Part shown: piece after piece, positions 42,722 through 51,080 of the stretch | How the letters are laid out: each line of letters begins with the position of its first letter | Position numbering within the stretch: position 1 is the stretch's first letter | Source of the DNA: Halobacillus litoralis | GTDB taxonomy: Bacteria; Bacillota; Bacilli; Bacillales; Halobacillaceae | Direction: 5' to 3' | Assembly (NCBI RefSeq): GCF_009856415.1 | Contig: NZ_WMEZ01000003.1 | Location: 1 to 64,000, forward strand | Length of the DNA stretch: 64,000 nt | Position numbers and translations under genes: made by a program | Notes under the pieces: generated by a model | What the model was told of the DNA's origin: nothing | The model's input: the letters and a program-made list of their open reading frames with translations, nothing else | The model's database searches: none

Positions 42722-44266
42722 ATGAAGAAACAACTCATGGATTGGAAAACGTTCGGAGGCGCAATTGCCTTATTACTATTCGTATCATTGCCTCTGATCA
42801 TTTTCCCTGAACAAGGAAAAGAGATTGTGCTGGCGGCGAATGAGGTCGTTACACAACGATTAGGATTCTTATTTTTATCTGTCGGATTAATCATGCTGCT
42901 CTTCTTACTGTTTGTCGGAGTAAGCCGCTATGGAGATATCAAGCTCGGAGACGCTGAAACGAAAGCGGAATTCAAAACAAGCTCCTGGGCAGCGATGCTG
43001 TTCACAAGCGGGATCGGAACGGGCATTCTCTATTGGGGCGTGATTGAGTGGGCTTACTATTACCAGGGACCTCCCTTCGGCGTTGAAGCAGGTTCCAATG
43101 AAGCGATCCAGTGGGCATCCACGTATGGGTTCTTCCACTGGGGTCCGATCGCCTGGGCGATGTTCGCGATCCCTGCCCTTCCGATCGGCTACATGTTTTT
43201 CGTTAAAAAAACCGATGTGTTTAAAATCAGTGAAGCCTGTCGCCCTGTCTTAGGAAAATACACCGATGGCTGGGTCGGACGCCTTGTCGACATTCTGTTC
43301 ATGTTCGGTCTGTTAGGTGGAGGCGGAACAGGCCTTGCGCTTTCCGCACCGATCATTTCTGCTGGACTGAACAACTTGATTGGTATTCCCGATACAATGA
43401 CGACGAAATCGATCATTCTGCTGTTCTGCACGTTGATCTTCGGCTTGAGTGCTTATTCAGGCTTACAAAAAGGGATCCGCGTCCTCAGTGATATCAACTT
43501 GTGGCTCGCGTTCATCCTGTTGATTTTCATTTTCACTGTCGGACCGACGACATTCATTACAGAATCGACGACTTCTGCGCTCGGCCGGATGATGGACAAC
43601 TTCTTCCTGATGAGCTTATGGTCTGAACCGTTCAATGACCTGGCCTCCTTCACCCGAACAGGATTCCCGGAAGGCTGGACCGTTTTCTACTGGGCATGGT
43701 GGATTGTCTATGCTCCCTTTGTCGGCCTGTTCATCGCCCGGATTTCTAAAGGTCGGACGATCCGTCAAGTCGTTTTCGGAACGATCTTATTCGGAAGTTT
43801 AGGGACGATCCTTTTCTTCGGAATCCTAGGAAACTACTCCATGTATCTCGAATTGAGTGGTCAATATCCAGTCATCGAAACCTTGAACCAGCAAGGAGCA
43901 CCGGCGGCGATCATCGGCACGTTGACGGAACTGCCGCTCGCAACACTCGCGATCATCGTGTTCATTCTGCTCGCCACCATTTTCTTATCGACGACCTATG
44001 ACTCCGGATCGTATGTCATTGCATCCGTTGTGCAAAAACACGTCGAAGGTGAACCGCTGAAATGGAACCGCCTGTTCTGGGCCCTGGCTTTATCTATTCT
44101 GCCAATGATTTTTATGAACATGGGCGGACTGACAACCCTTCAAACGATCAGCATCGTCGGCGGTTTCCCATTACTGATCATTCTGCCGATTCTCGGATGG
44201 TCGTTCATCAAAATGGTGAACGAAGATCGCGCCAAAGAAGAAAAAGAAAACAAAAAAGCATCTTAA
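42722..44266 (+). CDS. BCCT-family carnitine/betaine transporter
   Basis: A 514-residue, 12-helix BCCT transporter. The family motif region is seen as GTGILYWGVIEWAYYYQGPP near residue 100 and WTVFYWAWWIVYAPFVGLFI ARISKG near 315-340, including the Trp-rich substrate site. It takes up trimethylammonium compounds, here probably carnitine given the divergent catabolic operon. The TM1 Gly-rich/Met variant could help define sodium or proton coupling, which I cannot decide. AAAGGAGGAATAGCC precedes the ATG. Followed by a CMD gene after 16 bases. Confidence 0.92.
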   Translation: MKKQLMDWKTFGGAIALLLFVSLPLIIFPEQGKEIVLAANEVVTQRLGFLFLSVGLIMLLFLLFVGVSRYGDIKLGDAETKAEFKTSSWAAMLFTSGIGTGILYWGVIEWAYYYQGPPFGVEAGSNEAIQWASTYGFFHWGPIAWAMFAIPALPIGYMFFVKKTDVFKISEACRPVLGKYTDGWVGRLVDILFMFGLLGGGGTGLALSAPIISAGLNNLIGIPDTMTTKSIILLFCTLIFGLSAYSGLQKGIRVLSDINLWLAFILLIFIFTVGPTTFITESTTSALGRMMDNFFLMSLWSEPFNDLASFTRTGFPEGWTVFYWAWWIVYAPFVGLFIARISKGRTIRQVVFGTILFGSLGTILFFGILGNYSMYLELSGQYPVIETLNQQGAPAAIIGTLTELPLATLAIIVFILLATIFLSTTYDSGSYVIASVVQKHVEGEPLKWNRLFWALALSILPMIFMNMGGLTTLQTISIVGGFPLLIILPILGWSFIKMVNEDRAKEEKENKKAS

Positions 44267-44282
44267 GAAAGGAAGACACACC

Positions 44283-44684
44283 ATGAGTACACGTTATGAA
44301 AAAGGACTGGAAACCCTCCGTTCCTATACAGATGAAGAAAAAGGGACCAACCATTTTGAACTTATGAAAGCACTGGAAGATATCGCCCCGGATCTCGGCA
44401 CGTACATCATTGAGTTTGCCTACGGCGACATCTACAACCGCGATCACCTTAGTAAACAATCCCGCGCGCTAACGGTATTGTCGAGCCTTGTCACCCAAGG
44501 ATCCGGCAGCCTGCCGCAGCTTGAGCTTCACATCAATACCGCTCTAAATGCCGGCCTTTTGGAAAAAGAAATCATTGAATCCATGATGCAGCTGATCCCG
44601 TATGTCGGTTTTCCATCGGTCATCAATGCGCTCACGCAGGCGCGAAAAGTGTTCCAAGAACGCACGGAAAAAGCCATGGCCTAA
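44283..44684 (+). CDS. Carboxymuconolactone decarboxylase (CMD) family protein
   Basis: A 133-residue CMD/AhpD-fold protein: IEFAYGDIYNRDHLSKQSRA, then HINTALNAGLLEKEIIESMM and PYVGFPSVINAL. It lacks the CxxC redox motif of AhpD (none present), so it is closer to the decarboxylase branch. Co-transcribed with the BCCT transporter. Its role in carnitine use is not known. Confidence 0.83.
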   Translation: MSTRYEKGLETLRSYTDEEKGTNHFELMKALEDIAPDLGTYIIEFAYGDIYNRDHLSKQSRALTVLSSLVTQGSGSLPQLELHINTALNAGLLEKEIIESMMQLIPYVGFPSVINALTQARKVFQERTEKAMA

Positions 44685-44703
44685 ACTCTTTTCTAGACCA
44701 AAT

Positions 44704-44744
44704 AAAAATCACCAGCTCTCACAAAGAGCTGGTGATTTTTATTT
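44704..44744. terminator. Bidirectional terminator
   Basis: AAAAATCACCAGCTCT, CACAA and AGAGCTGGTGATTTTT form a long perfect stem between the converging CMD and TetR genes. Confidence 0.93.
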
Positions 44745-45281
44745 AGATTTATAGGTTTGTTCATTCAAGCGTTCAAGCACTTGTTTTCTAAGCGTCGGTG
44801 GCAAATTCCCGAGGCCGAAAATCTCGGACAGCCACAGTCCATCAACCGCAAGACGAAGGATCGTCGCATCGACTTGATCGAGACCGTCATGTTCGATATG
44901 ATTCTGCCAGTCCGCATATGTATCTTGAAGAGGTTTCAACAACTTGGGATTGATCCCCTGAGCGGCGAGCATCCCGGAACTGAGCGGACGGTTTTCCGTA
45001 CTTTTATCGTGCATGACGTTAATGAACGACCGTGCCCACTTCCCTGTTTCCTCCTCATCTTTTTCTACTAATTCTTCCACATTCTCCCGGTAGACATCGT
45101 TCATGTACTGGACCAGCCCTTCCACGAGTGCTTCTTTTGTGGAAAAGTGATACAACAGTCCGCCTTTGCTCACTTCCGCGCGCTTAGCGACAGCGTCCAA
45201 TGTGAGCGCATCGCTCCCCTGCTCACGTACGACAAGTGCGGCTGCTTCCAAAATCTTTTGCCGTTTCGATACTCTTGGCAT
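44739..45281 (-). CDS. TetR-family regulator, likely of the carnitine genes
   Basis: A 180-residue TetR-family repressor with an N-terminal helix-turn-helix (about 8-54; ALTLDAVAKRAEVSKGGLLY HFSTKEALVE) and a C-terminal ligand domain. It resembles BetI-type and TetR_C regulators. It ends back-to-back with the carnitine transporter/CMD genes, and the divergent region between transporter and catabolic operon carries a pair of TetR-like operators, so it is the obvious candidate repressor. Confidence 0.85.
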   Translation of the reverse strand: MPRVSKRQKILEAAALVVREQGSDALTLDAVAKRAEVSKGGLLYHFSTKEALVEGLVQYMNDVYRENVEELVEKDEEETGKWARSFINVMHDKSTENRPLSSGMLAAQGINPKLLKPLQDTYADWQNHIEHDGLDQVDATILRLAVDGLWLSEIFGLGNLPPTLRKQVLERLNEQTYKSK

Positions 45282-45337
45282 GTGCTTCCCTCATTTACGT
45301 TCATTTTTCTTCATGGTATCAATATTCATTGGGGTTT

Positions 45338-45580
45338 TCAATTTGAATGAGCTCCACGATTATGCCTTTGTTGTTTCTTTTCGTATGCATTCCCTACGAC
45401 ATAGCTGACGGCAATCGCCAGGATTAAAGGAACGACGGAACCACCCATAGTCACCCCCGCCGCTGTTTCTTCATAAAAAGAGAACATAAACAGTTTGTAA
45501 TTAAATAAGTAACCAATTCCCACCAGACTCGCACTGACTATGATGAACGACAAAAGCCCGACCATGACCGTTTTCCACAT
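45338..45580 (-). CDS. Small membrane protein (80 aa)
   Basis: An 80-residue protein with two transmembrane helices (about 5-27 and 47-66), MWKTVMVGLLSFIIVSASLV at the start, and a basic tail. AGGAGGTGGTCGTA precedes the ATG at 45580. Family not recognised. The 220 bp upstream show no further gene. Confidence 0.65.
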   Translation of the reverse strand: MWKTVMVGLLSFIIVSASLVGIGYLFNYKLFMFSFYEETAAGVTMGGSVVPLILAIAVSYVVGNAYEKKQQRHNRGAHSN

Positions 45581-45800
45581 TACGACCACCTCCTATTCCT
45601 TACCTCTTTCATATATGTAACCATCCAACGGCGATAGACTATGCTTTATTGTATCAAAATTCCCCATATGTGATCATAAAGAACCTAAAACCATTCCATC
45701 CTCTCTCATTTCCTAACCATAACCTTGAAAAATTGTGAAAAAGACGAGCGTGAAAATGATAGGATAAAAGAGCACCAATACAGGGATGGGAGAGGTTTGC

Positions 45801-46832
45801 ATGTTAATGACGTTCAATATTGAAGAAACATCAGGTTCCAAGAAGAAAATAACCAAAAGCCCAGAAGAGATCTCTAAAGTTACATACAAAAAACTTGGAC
45901 TAACCGAAGAAGCCTTAGAAGACTTCCTGCAGGATCATATTGAAGTGATTACGCTAGAAGAAGAATGGGACCTGAAAATTATCGGAAAACAAGTAAGAAA
46001 TGATGCCAACAAACGGACAGACCTGGTTGGACTGGATAGCAACGGAAGCATCGTCATAATCGAAATCAAGCGTGATGAGCAGGATATGAAAGCAAGACGC
46101 GATAATTTTGAATCACAGGCGATTCGCTATGCCGCTTCTTTTGCCAAAATAGAAACCATTGAAGATCTTGTTGAACAAGTGTATGGCCGTTTTTTACTAC
46201 AAAATGGTGAGGTTGATGAAAGCAGGATTGTTGAAACAGGAGTGAAAGAAATCACTGATTTTCTGCAAAAGAACGAAGCGCTTGATCACTTCAATCAGAA
46301 CCAACGCATCATTTTGATCGCGTCCAGTTTCGAACCCAGCGTCCTTTCTGCATCCACCTGGCTTCTGTCCCAAGGTGTGGATATTTCTTGTATTGAAGTC
46401 GCTCCCCATTTAATCGACGGAAAAGACGACAAAGAATATATCTTGAAAGTGAATAAGCTGCTTCCCCTCGGCTCCGATGATGATTATCTAAGTGAAATTG
46501 TGAAAAAAGAGTTCACTACTTCTGCTGGTAAAGTCTCAAACAGGAAACCGGGAGAGAAACATCGCGTGCTTCCTCGTTTGAATCAAATGTTAGAGGACGG
46601 ACTCGTGGACATTGGTGATGAAATCTACCATGTGTCTGATGAAGAAGGAAGCAAGACGAAATCCAGTATTCACGGGCCTAAAGAAGTTCTCTGGAACGGG
46701 AAAGTGTACTCCTTAAATGAATGGGGAGCGATGTTTCATCACAAGGAAAAGGTGAATGCCTACACGAGAGCGGTAGTCGTTCGCTACGGCAAAACGCTGG
46801 AACAGATGAGAAAAGATTACTATAAGCTTTAA
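45801..46832 (+). CDS. PD-(D/E)XK nuclease-like protein
   Basis: A 343-residue soluble protein. Residues about 55-120 carry a restriction-nuclease-like core: KRTDLVGLDSNGSIVIIEIK, where the D and the E-x-K form the PD-(D/E)XK metal site. This resembles NucS/DUF91-type and Mrr-like nucleases. The C-terminal part (about 245-343) may be a DNA-binding domain with a small WNGKVYSLNEWGAMF module. The ATG at 45801 has GGGAGAGG just upstream. It may act in DNA repair or defence; it stands alone without a methyltransferase or other defence gene. Confidence 0.72.
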   Translation: MLMTFNIEETSGSKKKITKSPEEISKVTYKKLGLTEEALEDFLQDHIEVITLEEEWDLKIIGKQVRNDANKRTDLVGLDSNGSIVIIEIKRDEQDMKARRDNFESQAIRYAASFAKIETIEDLVEQVYGRFLLQNGEVDESRIVETGVKEITDFLQKNEALDHFNQNQRIILIASSFEPSVLSASTWLLSQGVDISCIEVAPHLIDGKDDKEYILKVNKLLPLGSDDDYLSEIVKKEFTTSAGKVSNRKPGEKHRVLPRLNQMLEDGLVDIGDEIYHVSDEEGSKTKSSIHGPKEVLWNGKVYSLNEWGAMFHHKEKVNAYTRAVVVRYGKTLEQMRKDYYKL

Positions 46833-46863
46833 TCTTGCAATCCTTTCACCTCATAGAAACAAC

Positions 46864-46903
46864 AAAAGGTACACACTTGTTTTATCATAAGTGCGTACCT
46901 TTT
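46864..46903. terminator. Terminator between converging genes
   Basis: AAAAGGTAC-CACTT and AAGTG-GTACCTTTT pair around a 12-base loop with A/T tracts on both sides. Confidence 0.85.
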
Positions 46904-46935
46904 CTATTCCACCCGATGAACCCGCCCACCTTGAT

Positions 46936-47124
46936 TCACGCGTGACTCTTCACATTTTCCAACGCCATAAAATAATTGAGCACGAATTGGCGAACTTCCC
47001 ATTCAGGGACTTCCTTCATGCCATCCGTAAACACCGACTGATGATAAGAATAATTTCCGAAATGACGACGTTTCCCTGAAATCAGATCGGCCATCACTTT
47101 GTTCGTCTTTTCCATGTATTGCAT
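46936..47124 (-). CDS. Small hypothetical protein (62 aa)
   Basis: A 62-residue frame, MQYMEKTNKVMADLISGKRR then HFGNYSYHQSVFTDGMKEVP, ending MALENVKSHA. AAAGGA lies 9 bases before the ATG at 47124. A convergent terminator follows. The composition is protein-like and non-repetitive; family not recognised. Confidence 0.55.
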   Translation of the reverse strand: MQYMEKTNKVMADLISGKRRHFGNYSYHQSVFTDGMKEVPEWEVRQFVLNYFMALENVKSHA

Positions 47125-47175
47125 GCTCATCAATCCTTTCTATCACTAGCATAGCCAGAATACGAGATTCTTATA

Positions 47176-47727
47176 CTAGGACAAGAGAAGATGTGCAACT
47201 TTCTCGATCACCCTTTTGACCTCTTCCTCTTTTTCAATCGTAAAAAAGTGGTCCGCTTCCTCAGCAGTCGGGGCCTTGATATGAAGCAATTCTTCTCGCT
47301 GCCTCTGCAGGACTTCATCAAAGGAAGCTGCAGTCCGTAATACCGTTGAATCTCGCTTTCTTTCAGTTACGCGTTTTTCAAGAAGGGAGAAGGGCACGTC
47401 AAAATTTACAAGGATCGTAGAAAATCCTTTCCTCTTAAAATCATCCAATATCGCCTTCCTTGCCTTTGGATTCCGATTTGAATTACAGATCACGAGGTTT
47501 CTTTCCGTCTCTTCTACCGCATAGTTGACGATTATTTTCGTCATCCTATGTTTGATCGTGTTCGGACCATCTTCAGGTACGAGACGGGAATAATGGGTAT
47601 TCAAAAATGCGGCCTGATCATCCTGGTCCACCACGACCGTGTCCGCCACCTTCTCCTCAAGCCTTCTCGCAAACGTCGACTTTCCACTGTGCGTCATTCC
47701 GACCGTCATCACCACATATCTACTCAT
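47176..47727 (-). CDS. P-loop kinase-like ATP-binding protein
   Basis: A 183-residue AAA_33/zeta-type P-loop protein. Walker A is GMTHSGKST (10-18), followed by VVVDQDDQAAFLN and a lid region rich in Arg (EKRVTERKRDST). Probably phosphorylates a small molecule or nucleic acid. It starts 8 bases inside the end of the VanZ gene, so the two are coupled. Confidence 0.8.
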   Translation of the reverse strand: MSRYVVMTVGMTHSGKSTFARRLEEKVADTVVVDQDDQAAFLNTHYSRLVPEDGPNTIKHRMTKIIVNYAVEETERNLVICNSNRNPKARKAILDDFKRKGFSTILVNFDVPFSLLEKRVTERKRDSTVLRTAASFDEVLQRQREELLHIKAPTAEEADHFFTIEKEEEVKRVIEKVAHLLLS

Positions 47728-48199
47728 GGCTTCCCCTTCCTATCCATTTTTGTACAAGGGTAGTCTTCCACAACTTGAAACCAAGCCAGGCACCCAATAC
47801 ATTTAAAATAAAATCATCGATATCAAAACTTCCCCTTTGGGTAAGTAACTGCATGACTTCTGCTGAGAGGATGATCAAAACGAAGGCGAGCAGGAATGGA
47901 CTCAACCGTCTCAGTTTTCTAAACAGGGAAGGCAGGAAAATGCCCATAGGAATGAATACCAGCACATTCCCGAGCAGATTTTTCACAGCCGTCCACGTAT
48001 CCATCGTCCCTTTTTCCAGGGCTGTTATATAATTTTCAATTGTTTTGAACGGAACCAGGTTGGAATGGCTTTGTATATATTCAACGAGAGTCATAGAGAC
48101 CCCCGCCGACCCACGTAATTGAAAAAACATGTAAAACACGAGAAATAGAAGATACCCGATAAAACCTAAACCTAAGAAAATGCGTTGAACCTTTGACAT
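47720..48199 (-). CDS. VanZ-family membrane protein
   Basis: A 159-residue VanZ-like protein with four to five helices. The signature is seen in NLVPFKTIENYITAL, NLLGNVLVFIPMGIFLPSLF and SAEVMQLLTQRGSFDIDDFI LNVLG. Some VanZ proteins give low-level teicoplanin resistance, but most have no defined role. The start at 48199 follows GGTGGAGG. First of a pair with the kinase. Confidence 0.88.
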   Translation of the reverse strand: MSKVQRIFLGLGFIGYLLFLVFYMFFQLRGSAGVSMTLVEYIQSHSNLVPFKTIENYITALEKGTMDTWTAVKNLLGNVLVFIPMGIFLPSLFRKLRRLSPFLLAFVLIILSAEVMQLLTQRGSFDIDDFILNVLGAWLGFKLWKTTLVQKWIGRGSHE

Positions 48200-48325
48200 G
48201 AGAACCTCCACCAACTTTTCTAAACAATATATTCCCTATCCATACCCCGGAATGATGGCAGACCAAACAACCATCGAGACAAATTCATGAACATGTAACA
48301 TTCACCACCGAATGAAACTTCACGC

Positions 48326-49552
48326 TCAAACGGCCGGTCGATCCACTTGTCTCTCTTTCCAATGACGGTTTGCATACCCTAAGGATAATGTTACCAAGAG
48401 CAAGATTCCAGCGCCTCCCACCACGGCCGCTTTTACCGAAACCCACTCGGCCGCGGCACCAATAACGGTCGTCGCCAGAATGACAAGTACGCTTTCCACC
48501 ACCCCAAATATACTCGTCACCCTTCCCATCACTTGAACAGGGATCCACTCCTGGTAGAAGGTGTGAAAACCTGTATTCGCAAAAGCAAGCGCAAACGATA
48601 GCAAAAAGAACCCGACCGCCGCTCCTGAAAAATCCACCGAAAACGCGTAGATCAAGTAGCCGGACGCTACGAACAACCCGCCACCAGTGAGCAGCGTTTT
48701 TGTTGACAGATGATTGCCGAACCATGTAAGGACCAAAGCGCCGACGGCAATCCCTGCTCCTGCAATACTGACTAAAAAACCATACGTCGTGTCCGTCAAT
48801 CCAAGTACATCTTTTGAAAAAGCGGCTTCCAGTGAATCCAGCGCAGCGGCCATCACCATCATCAGTCCGAACAGAAAATAGATGGTCATGACCAAGAGGT
48901 GATGGTTCGTAAACGTCCGTACGACGGCCCAGTCTTCCTTAAGCAAGGCCACCGACAATATACTGTTTTCTTCTCCCCCCTTTTTTCCCAACCGGGGAAG
49001 CCATAAAGAAATCACCCCTGAAACAAGAAACGTCCAGGCATTAAAATAAATTGCAAGCTCCGGCGTTCCGATCAGAAATAAAACGCCCGCAATGGCCGGC
49101 CCGATCAGAAATCCTCCGGAATCAATCAGACTTCTCAGCGCATTGAATCGTTTCCGCTGATCCCTCCTAATCAGCTTCGTCACATACGTCATCGAAGCGG
49201 GATGGAAAACAGAACTCGCCATGTTCACGAACAAAACGAGCGCGTACATCGCCAAAAGCGAGGACAATCCAGGAAGAACAACAAGCAAGAGCGCCCTGAA
49301 TACATCGAGCCCAATCATGAGATTCCGCTGATTCACTCGATCCACAATAGACCCTGCCCATACGTTCGTCATAAGCGTCGCCACCGGCTTCAGCAAATAC
49401 AAAACCGCGACTGCGAGTGGCGAGCCGGTCATTTCAAGTACGATCAAATTCAATGCAATCAAATAGATCCAATCACCGATATTCGATAGGCCCACTCCTG
49501 ACAGAAGTAGAAACGGGTACTTCCAGGAACGCGTCCTTTTTTTCATTTCCAT
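48326..49552 (-). CDS. T-box-controlled MFS transporter
   Basis: A 408-residue MFS transporter of the MFS_3/enterobactin-exporter type with 12 helices: YPFLLLSGVGLSNIGDWIYL in TM1 and WAGSIVDRVNQRNLM in the TM2-3 loop. It is similar in type to the transporter at the window start. GGAGG lies 7 bases before the ATG at 49552. The longer upstream frame reads through a T-box leader, so expression should rise when a tRNA is uncharged. A role in amino-acid traffic is therefore inferred. Confidence 0.88.
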   Translation of the reverse strand: MEMKKRTRSWKYPFLLLSGVGLSNIGDWIYLIALNLIVLEMTGSPLAVAVLYLLKPVATLMTNVWAGSIVDRVNQRNLMIGLDVFRALLLVVLPGLSSLLAMYALVLFVNMASSVFHPASMTYVTKLIRRDQRKRFNALRSLIDSGGFLIGPAIAGVLFLIGTPELAIYFNAWTFLVSGVISLWLPRLGKKGGEENSILSVALLKEDWAVVRTFTNHHLLVMTIYFLFGLMMVMAAALDSLEAAFSKDVLGLTDTTYGFLVSIAGAGIAVGALVLTWFGNHLSTKTLLTGGGLFVASGYLIYAFSVDFSGAAVGFFLLSFALAFANTGFHTFYQEWIPVQVMGRVTSIFGVVESVLVILATTVIGAAAEWVSVKAAVVGGAGILLLVTLSLGYANRHWKERQVDRPAV

Positions 49553-49582
49553 ACGCAACCTCCTCGCAGATGTTTTGAGATA

Positions 49583-49855
49583 TAAAAAAACCCCACCCCC
49601 AAGACCGATCAGTCTTGGGGGCGAGGTCTGTTTCATCCGCGGTGCCACCCCAGTTTCATGGATGTGTCGCCATATCCAGCTCATCAGGTACATTTCATAC
49701 CCTGGCTCTATAACGGGAGCCCCCGTCTCATGATCCCCGATGGTAGGTTCCCATGAGAAGCTCAGAGGTTTGTTTCGATAAGAGAACCCCTGCCCCTTTT
49801 CAGCTTACGGAGCTCTCTGTGAAGGCTTCTGCTTATCTACTCTTCTCTTCAACGC
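49583..49855 (-). promoter_or_regulatory. T-box riboswitch (leader of the MFS gene)
   Basis: The T-box sequence reads AACTGGGGTGGCACCGCGG on the minus strand (49637-49655), the canonical tRNA-acceptor-binding and antiterminator motif. A terminator follows: CCCCCAAGAC and GTCTTGGGGG with seven T (49583-49627). Stem I closes with GAGAAG (49842-49847) and CTTCTC (49755-49760). The specifier loop lies near 49761-49775 (CGAAACAAACCTCTGAG); AAC, CAA, ACA or ACC codons are possible and I could not decide among Asn, Gln and Thr. Confidence 0.92.
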
Positions 49856-49989
49856 CACTACTTATTTCTCTATACTATGCAAGAAGCTTCACCGTATGTA
49901 AAGAACAAATCTACGATTTCATCCAAAATTTTGAAACCTTTTCCATGATCAAACGTTATCTATGTAACGAACGAGGAGGAGGAACATTT

Positions 49990-50985
49990 GTGAACAGAAA
50001 ACACCCTTGGATTCTAGTTATTCTACTATCCTTACTATTAGCCGCCTGCAGCGAGTCGGGTTCTTCAAGCAGCGGAGAAGAAGGTTCTGTGGATACAGAC
50101 GTTGAAACGCACGAATTTGTGACAAAGGTAGAAAGCTTTGAAACCGAACCCTATTCTTACGATCGAGGAGGTTTTCAAAACTTCCTAACCGATGTTGAAA
50201 CGTATTATGAAGATGAAATTTTTGATGATTATTTAAATTTCCCAACGTTGTCCTTGGATTATATGACCTTTGATTTTGATGGATATGGAGATACCTCTAT
50301 CACGCAGACCTTCGCAGAAGACGTGTTTGTCGACACGACCATTGCAGCACCGACTTTTGAAGAAAGCTTCTCAGGAGAGGATTTTGAAAAAGTGGACATC
50401 GCAGGTCGTGAGATGCATACAAAAGAAACAGATTACGGCGAAATTGTTTATTACTGGTATGAAGGCGATCTTCAATATTACTTATCGATCGGTGAAGGAG
50501 GTCAGGAGGAAGGAATGGAAGCCGAACAAATACTGAAGGAAGCGGAAAAAAGCCATTTCGCGGGCAAGATTTCAGGCGAAGTGCTGGATGAAGTGGTACA
50601 AGCAGACGATTTCCCAACCCCTGCACCCCCTGAAGGTTCCAAACCGATCTATGATATTTTCCTGGAATACTGGCCTGGGCAGGAAATCGAATACAACTAT
50701 GAGTACGGGAAATTTGCACACTATGTGAGAACAACAGATAGCAGAATGGAAGTCACGACCGATTATTATGATGAAGTATTGACAGTAGAAGGCGACGGAG
50801 AACAGGTGGATATCGGTGTGCTGTACGAAGACGGGGATGTCTATGTAGAATTTCTTTATGGCGACCTCCAATATATGCTTGAGTATGGGGAGACAACCAT
50901 TAAAAACGAATCCGAGCGGCCCGATGAGGAAGAAATCCTCGAGAACATGCGTGAAATAGCTGCAGCAATCGTCGAAGCTAATTAA
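49990..50985 (+). CDS. Acidic lipoprotein of unknown function
   Basis: A 331-residue exported lipoprotein. GTG start at 49990, with GGAGGAGGAAC upstream; signal peptide MNRKHPWILVILLSLLLAAC with lipobox cysteine at residue 20, then a Ser/Gly/Glu linker. The mature part is very acidic and rich in Tyr, Phe and Asp (DDYLNFPTLSLDYMTFDFDG), with two similar halves that both contain a GDLQY(Y/M)L-type strand, as in DUF4163-like or LolA-like proteins. The acidity fits a halophile. The family is not recognised. The longer in-frame ORF upstream overlaps the T-box region and is not used. Confidence 0.72.
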   Translation: MNRKHPWILVILLSLLLAACSESGSSSSGEEGSVDTDVETHEFVTKVESFETEPYSYDRGGFQNFLTDVETYYEDEIFDDYLNFPTLSLDYMTFDFDGYGDTSITQTFAEDVFVDTTIAAPTFEESFSGEDFEKVDIAGREMHTKETDYGEIVYYWYEGDLQYYLSIGEGGQEEGMEAEQILKEAEKSHFAGKISGEVLDEVVQADDFPTPAPPEGSKPIYDIFLEYWPGQEIEYNYEYGKFAHYVRTTDSRMEVTTDYYDEVLTVEGDGEQVDIGVLYEDGDVYVEFLYGDLQYMLEYGETTIKNESERPDEEEILENMREIAAAIVEAN

Positions 50986-51008
50986 TCCCTCATTGATCAA
51001 GGTGACAG

Positions 51009-51080
51009 GGTAAGACACTCGTTGTGTCCTACCGTTTGTAACCAGGAGCAGTGAAGGCTCCTTCTCTTCACTGCTCCTGG
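51009..51080. terminator. Two hairpins between converging genes
   Basis: GGTAAGACACTC-GTTGTGTCCTACC (51009-51033) and CCAGGAGCAGTGAA with its inverse (51042-51080) are strong stems, but neither has a long T-run. The second includes the 3' end of the NmrA-like gene. Confidence 0.5.

Noticed and set aside
49553-49693. N-terminal extension of the MFS transporter to 49693
   Set aside because: The extra codons are the T-box sequence and terminator; GGAGG supports the start at 49552.
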